NCBI RefSeq assembly: GCF_005435165.1
Contig: NZ_SGUC01000030.1
Coordinates: forward strand, 1-37,857
Length of the DNA: 37,857 bases
Origin: Halorubrum sp. GN11_10-6_MGM
GTDB lineage: Archaea > Halobacteriota > Halobacteria > Halobacteriales > Haloferacaceae
Direction: 5' to 3'
Shown here piece by piece: positions 33,394 to 37,857 of this stretch (within the stretch, counting starts at the first letter, position 1; every line of letters starts with the position of its first letter). The notes below the pieces were generated by a model. It did no database searches. It saw only the letters and a program-made list of their open reading frames with translations, and was not told where the DNA came from. The position numbers were made by a program, and so were the translations under genes.

Positions 33394-34800
33394 TCAGGTC
33401 ACGATCTCGAAGCGGGCCCCGCCGTCCCTCCCGTCGGTCGCCGACACCTCCCAGCCGTGCGCGTCGACGATGCGCTCGACGATCGCCAGCCCGAACCCGC
33501 TCCCGTCCTCCCGGGTCGTGTGTCCCTTCTCGAAGACGCGCTCGCGTTCTTCCGGCGGTATGCCGGGGCCGTCGTCCTCGATGAACACGCCGCGCTCGCC
33601 CGGAAGGACGCCCGCGGTGAGCGAGACGCCGCTGCCGCCGTGTTCGACGGCGTTGCGGATGACGTTCTCCAGCGCCTCGGTGAGCCGCGCGGCGTCGCAC
33701 GACAGCGTGACGCTTCCTTCGATCCGCAGGCTGCTCTCCGGCGCGCGGACGTTCTCGTAGCTCTTCGCGACGACCTCCTCGTACGGGACCGGCCGCCGAT
33801 CGCCGAGCGTCTCGCCCTCCTTCGCGAGCGTCAGCAGCTCGTCGATGAGATCGCTCATGCGCGCGACGGCGTCGCGGGCCGTGTCGATGCGCTCGTTGTC
33901 GACCTCCGACGCGGCGAGGCTGAGGTTGCCGGCGGCGACGTTCAGCGGGTTCCGCAGGTCGTGCGACACGGTCGCGGTGAACTCCTCCAGCTGGTCGATC
34001 GTCTCGGTCAGCTCCCGCTGGTACAACTTCCGGTCCGTGATGTCGCGCGTCAACCCGACGAGCGACGTGACTTCGCCGCTCTCGTCGGTGATCGGTTTAC
34101 ACCGCGACTCGACCCAGAGCTGTACCGCGTCCGATTTCTCGACCCGGTACTCGACGACCTGCGAAGTCCCGTTCGACGCGGACTCCATCGCCAGCCGAAC
34201 GCGGTCGACGTCGTCCTCGTGGATCCGATCGAGGAACCCCGTCGGGTCCGTCCGGAGCGCCCCCTCCGTCTGGCCGAAGATCGCCTCGTGGCCGTCGTTG
34301 ATGAAGTACAGCTCCTCCCACGTCGGCGAGAACACCCACCACACCTGGTCCGTCACGGCGGCGATCTCGCGGAGCCGCCTGTTCGTCCGGTCCCGTTCGC
34401 GCTGCGCCCGACGGTGCTCGACGTAGGTGACGATCTTCCGGGCGAGCAGGGGCGCTTGGTTTTCGATCGTGTCTTGGATGACGTAGTCCGTGACGCCGGC
34501 CTCGATGCTCTCGCTCGCGACCGCCTCCGTTCCGGTGTTCGTAAAGAGGAGGAACGGGAGGTCGGGGCGGTCCTCGCGGACCCGTCGCAGGAACTCGACA
34601 CCCGTCGTGTCCGGCATGTGGTGGTCACAGAGCACGCAGTCGATCGGCTTCGCGTCCAGCAGTCGCTCCCCCTCGGCGGCGGAGTCCGCCGCTTCGATCC
34701 GGAGCCGATCGCACTCGTCGCGGAGCCGCGTGGAGACCAGCTCTCGGAGCTGGTCGTCGTCGTTGACGTACAGCAACCGAACGGGCCGCTCGCTACTCAT
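33394..34800 (-). CDS. REC-PAS-histidine kinase signalling protein
   Basis: A 468-residue soluble haloarchaeal sensor. An N-terminal receiver domain (1-115) has acidic pocket residues near Asp14-Asp16 and phosphoacceptor Asp59 in CVLCDHHMPD. A PAS domain spans about 148-258 (WWVFSPTWEELYFINDGHEA). HisKA carries His280 in ATVSHDLRNPL, and the ATPase domain has N, G1 (DDGPGIPPE) and G2 (GSGFGLAIV) boxes. The receiver position that is normally Lys reads Gln109 (TDYVIQD). No transmembrane segment is seen. It is convergent with phoU (gap 11 bp), so a phosphate-sensing link is possible but only by proximity. Minus-strand CCAATTACTAACC (34834-34822) is a possible promoter. Confidence 0.92.
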   Translation of the reverse strand: MSSERPVRLLYVNDDDQLRELVSTRLRDECDRLRIEAADSAAEGERLLDAKPIDCVLCDHHMPDTTGVEFLRRVREDRPDLPFLLFTNTGTEAVASESIEAGVTDYVIQDTIENQAPLLARKIVTYVEHRRAQRERDRTNRRLREIAAVTDQVWWVFSPTWEELYFINDGHEAIFGQTEGALRTDPTGFLDRIHEDDVDRVRLAMESASNGTSQVVEYRVEKSDAVQLWVESRCKPITDESGEVTSLVGLTRDITDRKLYQRELTETIDQLEEFTATVSHDLRNPLNVAAGNLSLAASEVDNERIDTARDAVARMSDLIDELLTLAKEGETLGDRRPVPYEEVVAKSYENVRAPESSLRIEGSVTLSCDAARLTEALENVIRNAVEHGGSGVSLTAGVLPGERGVFIEDDGPGIPPEERERVFEKGHTTREDGSGFGLAIVERIVDAHGWEVSATDGRDGGARFEIVT

Positions 34801-35014
34801 GTCTTCCCGACCGGGACCGACTCGGTTAGTAATTGGCGTCTAATACTCATGTCTGATATCCTCTTTCCTCGGCTGTCGGGGGAGGCTTCAGCCCGCCGAA
34901 CCTCGACTCAGTCGGCGGCGGCCGCGGGCGCTTTCCGCGGCTCCGAGCGCGCGTCGATTCTCTCGGACGCCGGCGCCCATCGTCTCGGCGCGCCGACGAA
35001 TCCGACACGACCCG
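34801..35014. other. 214-bp intergenic gap
   Basis: Contains the kinase gene promoter at its left side and no convincing ORF. A short imperfect hairpin (GAGGCT-TC-AGCCCGCC region near 34883-34898) is near the middle. I see no further structure. Confidence 0.4.
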
Positions 35015-35374
35015 TCAGTTCTTTTCGACGAGTTCGCCGTACTCGTTGGTCTCGTAAGGTCCGCTTCCGCTGTCATGCCCGACGGTCTCCGAGCGCTCGC
35101 GCCGTGACTCCGGGGCGTTCGAACCGGTCCCTGTCGACACCGGGCTCTCCTTCTGTGACGAACGGCCGGTCGCGTGGCCGGCGCTCGTGTCGTCCGCCTC
35201 CGCCAGCGTCGAGAGCAACCCTCCGACAAACCCGACGATGTAGGGGAGTGCGTTCACCACCAACAGCCCTAAGACGATCACGGACGCGACCGCGATGAAA
35301 AACAGTAGAAACAGGAGGCCGAAGACGGCCGTCAGGACATCCGAAAGGGCGGAGAGTGGGACCAGATGGACCAC
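35015..35374 (-). CDS. small membrane protein with disordered polar tail
   Basis: A 119-residue protein that I do not recognise. After VVHLVPLSALSDVLTAVF come two closely spaced hydrophobic helices (about residues 14-39 and 42-63, LLFLLFFIAVASVIVL and VVNALPYIVGFVGGLL). A polar, Ser/Thr/Glu-rich tail of about 50 residues ends in ETNEYGELVEKN. The frame continues upstream into the IS6 element. I chose the GTG at 35374 because minus-strand GGTTTAATATTC (35410-35399) is a TATA 26-36 bp before it. The IS6 insertion lies 53 bp upstream of the start and leaves this box intact. Confidence 0.6.
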   Translation of the reverse strand: MVHLVPLSALSDVLTAVFGLLFLLFFIAVASVIVLGLLVVNALPYIVGFVGGLLSTLAEADDTSAGHATGRSSQKESPVSTGTGSNAPESRRERSETVGHDSGSGPYETNEYGELVEKN

Positions 35375-35398
35375 GCCGTAAAACGTGTTGAATTTCCT

Positions 35399-35410
35399 GA
35401 ATATTAAACC
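35399..35410 (-). promoter_or_regulatory. TATA box of the small membrane protein gene
   Basis: Minus-strand GGTTTAATATTC lies 25-36 bp upstream of the GTG at 35374 and about 16 bp inside the left target duplication of the IS6 element. It fixes the likely start and shows the insertion missed the core promoter. Confidence 0.6.
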
Positions 35411-35418
35411 TTCGTCCG

Positions 35419-35426
35419 GGGGTCGG
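35419..35426. repeat. left 8-bp target-site duplication of IS6-type element
   Basis: GGGGTCGG is identical to 36117-36124 on the other side of the element. Eight-bp duplications are typical of IS6-family insertion. Confidence 0.9.
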
Positions 35427-36116
35427 CGCGGTGTTAAGTTAAGGAAGAGGCGGAGCGAAGTTCTAGTGCCTATGCCAGAAATCGCCCGCCTCACCGAGTG
35501 TACCGAGTGGATCGACTTGGAGTTTGTGGAGCGAGAGCGGACACCCCGGTCGATCATTGAAAAGGGTATTCGCCACCATCTCGCAGGATTATCACTTTCG
35601 AATACAGTTATTCTTCTTGAGGAATTGGGTGTCAAGAGAAGTCGTGTCGCTGTTCACAACTGGGTACAGAAAGCTGATTTACAGCCAGCTGGCGGTGAAA
35701 GCCCGGATCGCGTTGCGGTCGATCAAAAGGCGATCCGGATCAATGACGAGCAGTATTGGCTGTATGCTGCCGTCGATCCGGAAACAAACAGAATCCTTCA
35801 TTCACGGCTATTTCCGACGTACACGATACCGATCGCACGAGAATTTCTCACAGAATTGGCCGAGAAACACGACGTTGAAGACGCCCTGTTTCTCGTCGAT
35901 GACGCCGACGATCTGATCGGTGGGCTCCGCCGCGAAAACTATAGCTACCGCGTCGAACAACACGGCTTCAGAAACTCCGTAGAACGTGTCTTTAGAGAAG
36001 TAGAACGACGAACCTCTTCGTTTTCAAACTGTTTCAGCCACGTCGATCCACCGACCGCGGAAAACTGGTTACAAGCCCACGCCGTCTGGTGGAATCATGT
36101 TTAAGTTAACACGACG
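35427..36116 (+). mobile_element. IS6-family insertion sequence (690 bp)
   Basis: The element is bounded by inverted repeats CGCGGTGTTAAGTTAA (35427-35442) and, at the right, the complement of CGTCGTGTTAACTTAA (36101-36116), matching at 13 of 16 positions. It is flanked by a perfect 8-bp duplication GGGGTCGG. It holds a single DDE transposase gene. Base composition is visibly more AT-rich than the surroundings. The perfect duplication shows a simple insertion, not a recombination-derived composite. Confidence 0.93.
35472..36104 (+). CDS. IS6-family DDE transposase
   Basis: A 210-residue transposase of haloarchaeal IS6 type (ISH15-like). The DDE residues are in VAVDQKAIRI (first Asp), FLVDDADDLI (second Asp region) and SVERVFREVERRTSSFSNCF (Glu). 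The N-terminal helix-turn-helix region includes RTPRSIIEKGIRHHLAGLSL, followed by VKRSRVAVHNWVQKA. Length is normal for the haloarchaeal group and no frameshift is seen, so it may be active. ATG at 35472 (MPEIARLTEC). The stop lies within the right inverted repeat. Confidence 0.93.
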   Translation: MPEIARLTECTEWIDLEFVERERTPRSIIEKGIRHHLAGLSLSNTVILLEELGVKRSRVAVHNWVQKADLQPAGGESPDRVAVDQKAIRINDEQYWLYAAVDPETNRILHSRLFPTYTIPIAREFLTELAEKHDVEDALFLVDDADDLIGGLRRENYSYRVEQHGFRNSVERVFREVERRTSSFSNCFSHVDPPTAENWLQAHAVWWNHV

Positions 36117-36124
36117 GGGGTCGG
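36117..36124. repeat. right 8-bp target-site duplication of IS6-type element
   Basis: GGGGTCGG, identical to 35419-35426. It lies 7 bp beyond the stop codon of the coiled-coil gene, so the insertion just missed that gene. Confidence 0.9.
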
Positions 36125-36131
36125 CGAGGGC

Positions 36132-36785
36132 CTACGACAGCCGGAGGTCGGACACGTCCTCGTCGTCCAACTCGCCGTCGAGGTCGTCGAACACCGCCTC
36201 GGGGTCGAGCGATTCCCCCTCCGTCGTTCGCTCTCGTTCGAACTCGGCGTCCCACTCGTCGCGGAGCTGCGAATCGCCGTGGAGGCGGTCGGTCGACGCA
36301 GAAAAGGACTCGACCACGTCACGAGCGGCGACGCCGGCGGTGTCGAGCCGCTGGGTCATCTCCTCGATGGTCAGCTTCTCTTGGGAGAACATCTCGACTA
36401 ACTCCTCGCGGTCGAGTTCCATCAGGCGCTCCCAGTACCGGTCGTTACGGAGCTCCCGCATCTCGTAGACGTTGAGGAAGTTAGACACCGTCTGGGACAT
36501 CTGGTCCACGACGTCGAGTTTCCCTTCAACCGTTTCGAGGCGGTCGTTGACGGCCTCGGCCTCACGGAGGGCGGTTTCTGCCGCGTCCTCGTCTCCCGCC
36601 TCGCGGGCCTCCATGTACCGTTGTTTCAGATTCTCGTGTTTCTCCTTGAGGCGGTCGCGATCGGTCGAGAGCTGCTCGCGTTTCGCGTTGAGTTCGACCT
36701 GCTTGTCGCGGTGTTCGGACCGGTCGAGTTCGAGCGGATGAGTCGTGTCGTCGCCGAAGAGGAGCGTCGAGAGTCGGTCGATCAT
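36132..36785 (-). CDS. coiled-coil protein with ESCRT-III/Snf7-like layout
   Basis: A 217-residue, highly charged helical protein with no signal peptide. An amphipathic N-terminus (MIDRLSTLLFGDD) is followed by a long helical hairpin over about 22-110 (ELNAKREQLSTDRDRLKEKH; then ETALREAEAVNDRLETVEGK and VVDQMSQTVSNFLNVYEM). A shorter helix (LMELDREELVEMFSQEKLTI, 121-140) and an acidic C-terminal helix with VFDDLDGELDDEDVSDLRLS end it. Length, basic-to-acidic polarity and helix order match Snf7/ESCRT-III and, less closely, PspA/Vipp1. The gene upstream, 41 bp away on the same strand, is a Vps4-like ATPase, the usual ESCRT-III partner. The assignment is inference; a plain coiled-coil adaptor is the alternative. 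ATG 36785 is chosen to give MIDRLSTLL directly after the gap. Confidence 0.6.
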   Translation of the reverse strand: MIDRLSTLLFGDDTTHPLELDRSEHRDKQVELNAKREQLSTDRDRLKEKHENLKQRYMEAREAGDEDAAETALREAEAVNDRLETVEGKLDVVDQMSQTVSNFLNVYEMRELRNDRYWERLMELDREELVEMFSQEKLTIEEMTQRLDTAGVAARDVVESFSASTDRLHGDSQLRDEWDAEFERERTTEGESLDPEAVFDDLDGELDDEDVSDLRLS

Positions 36786-36826
36786 GTGGGTACGAATGTG
36801 GGGGGAATTTGTAGTTGTTGGGTGTG

Positions 36827-37857
36827 TTACCGCTCGCTTCGAGCGGACGGCCCCGTTCCGTACTGCGCGTTCCACTCGTCGTACTCGGATATCTCCGCCG
36901 CCGACAGCGACGCGCTCGTCTGCTCGAACGCCGTCCCCACGTCTCTCGGCGTGATGGGCTCGATCGTGAGGTCGTAGTCGCGCGCTCCGCCGAGACCGCG
37001 GTCAGCAACGGAGACGAGATCCGGGTTCGACCGGCGCACCATCGCGTCCACCGAGCGCCGACACAGCGCCTCGATGTCGCTCCCGGTGAACTGTCGGTCC
37101 ACGCAGGCGGAGGCGATCGCGGCCGCGGGCGAGGCGGCGCCGGTCGCGTCGACACCGTCCGGGGCGAACGTCGTCGGCGGCGAGTCGGCGAACTCGACTC
37201 CCCCGCGAACGCTGTGGATCCGGACGACCTCTTCGGCGGCGTCGACGCCCGGTAGCGGGATGAGGAGGCGCTCGGGGAAGCGTCGTCGAACCGCGTTGTC
37301 GAGGTCGGCCGGCTTGTTCGTCGCGCCGAGGACCATCACGAACTCGTCTCCCCCCTTGTCGATCCCGTCCAGCTCCGAAAGGAGGGTGTTCAGCACCCGC
37401 CGAGACGTCTGATCGGAGTTGTCGTCGCGCGACTGCGTCAGCGCGTCGATCTCGTCGAGGAACACGACCGACGGACTCATCTCCGCCGCGAGGTCGAACA
37501 GCGCGGTGATCTGTTTCGACGACTCCCCGAAGTACTTCGACAGGAGACCGCCGAGCTTCACGTCGAAGAACGTCGCGTCGAGCGACCCCGCGACCGCCGA
37601 TGCCAACAGCGTCTTTCCGGTCCCCGGCGGTCCGAACATGAGAACCCGGTCGGTCGCGGCGACCGCCGAGGGCGTCCCCTCCACCGCACCGAGCGCGATC
37701 GCACGCTTCAGTCGGTTCTGAACAGATTCCAAGCCGCCGATATCCTCCCAAGTCACCTCTGTCTCCGAGACGAACGACTCGACGCGGCTCTTGAACTCCC
37801 CGTCGTCTTCGGAGTCACTCGAACCGCTCCCACCCGCCCCGCCGCTGCCGCCTGTTC
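36827..37857 (-). CDS. Vps4-like (meiotic-clade) AAA ATPase, N-terminus outside window
   Basis: A single AAA module of the Vps4/katanin/spastin type; the frame stays open to the window edge. From the left edge of the protein as seen: a Gly/Ser linker (TGGSGGAGGSGSSDSEDD), then FKSRVESFVSETEVTWEDIG followed by GLE, the meiotic-clade entry motif. Next come Walker A GPPGTGKT, pore loop LLSKYFGESSKQ, Walker B VVFLDEID, a sensor-1-like VLGATNKPADLD, and arginine finger VRRRFPERL. A C-terminal helix region includes FTGSDIEALCRRSVDAMVRR. Such enzymes remodel filaments such as ESCRT-III. The linker before the AAA core suggests a further N-terminal domain (MIT in Vps4) lying beyond position 37857. The GTG at 37756 is not likely the true start. 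Confidence 0.85.
   Translation of the reverse strand, partial: TGGSGGAGGSGSSDSEDDGEFKSRVESFVSETEVTWEDIGGLESVQNRLKRAIALGAVEGTPSAVAATDRVLMFGPPGTGKTLLASAVAGSLDATFFDVKLGGLLSKYFGESSKQITALFDLAAEMSPSVVFLDEIDALTQSRDDNSDQTSRRVLNTLLSELDGIDKGGDEFVMVLGATNKPADLDNAVRRRFPERLLIPLPGVDAAEEVVRIHSVRGGVEFADSPPTTFAPDGVDATGAASPAAAIASACVDRQFTGSDIEALCRRSVDAMVRRSNPDLVSVADRGLGGARDYDLTIEPITPRDVGTAFEQTSASLSAAEISEYDEWNAQYGTGPSARSER

Noticed and set aside
31484-33700. A 738-residue minus-strand ORF antisense to phoU
   Set aside because: It covers phoU in reverse and the substrate-binding protein gene in another frame; both of those are clear family members, so this frame is a shadow.
34801-35014. Remnant of another insertion sequence upstream of the kinase gene
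   Set aside because: The hairpin-like wording near 34880 is suggestive, but no transposase fragment, terminal repeat or duplication supports it.
35416-36126. An 11-bp direct repeat GGGGGTCGGCG as the IS6 target duplication
   Set aside because: Part of it belongs to the element ends. Aligning the inverted repeats gives a clean 8-bp duplication GGGGTCGG directly adjacent to both ends, as expected for IS6.

Overview
The window is chromosomal DNA of a haloarchaeon (class Halobacteria). It is GC-rich with long antisense open frames. The proteins are acidic, TATA-like boxes sit about 25-35 nt before start codons (leaderless transcripts), and secreted proteins carry Tat/lipobox leaders. It holds the archaeal L7Ae-S28e-L24e-Ndk cluster, aIF1A, RadB, a tRNA-Val(GAC) and an archaeal-type geranylgeranyl reductase-like flavoprotein. 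A Halorubrum-like genus is only a guess.

Layout. 1-2.8 kb: a CPBP membrane protease, then a complete IS200/IS605 element (tnpA + tnpB) inserted just upstream of its start. 2.8-9.2 kb, mostly minus strand: phosphoglucose isomerase, a DoxX-type membrane protein, a 23-bp tandem repeat array, a methyltransferase, a class V aminotransferase, thioredoxin, aIF1A and a small P-loop kinase. 9.3-13.8 kb: tRNA-Val, an M24-fold protein that seems to have lost its metal ligands, the reductase and a sodium:solute symporter. 13.9-16.6 kb, minus: AIM24-like protein and an SCO1-TlpA-CcdA cluster for copper/thiol redox and cytochrome maturation. 16.8-21.9 kb: cold-shock protein, a second tnpB element carrying a small ribbon-helix-helix ORF instead of tnpA, radB, a four-CBS protein with a ribosome-hibernation-like tail, a 46-aa membrane protein and a HAD hydrolase. 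21.9-26.8 kb: two haloarchaeal membrane proteins, an aldo/keto reductase, FolD and a 5'-nucleotidase-like phosphoesterase. 27.0-28.3 kb: the ribosomal/Ndk operon. 28.4-34.8 kb: a beta-propeller protein, a beta carbonic anhydrase, a 44-aa membrane protein, a peptide-type substrate-binding lipoprotein, PhoU and a REC-PAS-histidine kinase.

34.8-37.9 kb is the most accessory-looking part: a short membrane protein, a 690-bp IS6-type insertion sequence with a perfect 8-bp target duplication, and a two-gene unit running off the right edge. That unit is a Vps4-like AAA ATPase (N-terminus outside the window) followed by a 217-aa coiled-coil protein with the layout of ESCRT-III/Snf7 proteins. This pair is my best candidate for an under-described system, perhaps membrane remodelling. 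The claim rests on reading sequence and gene pairing, without any database search.

Cross-cutting patterns: all three mobile elements sit 45-55 bp upstream of a start codon, just outside the TATA position of the neighbouring gene. Many intergenic gaps carry short (17-24 bp) tandem duplications. Several perfect 9-bp-arm hairpins occur in the second tnpB element and once near the left window edge.
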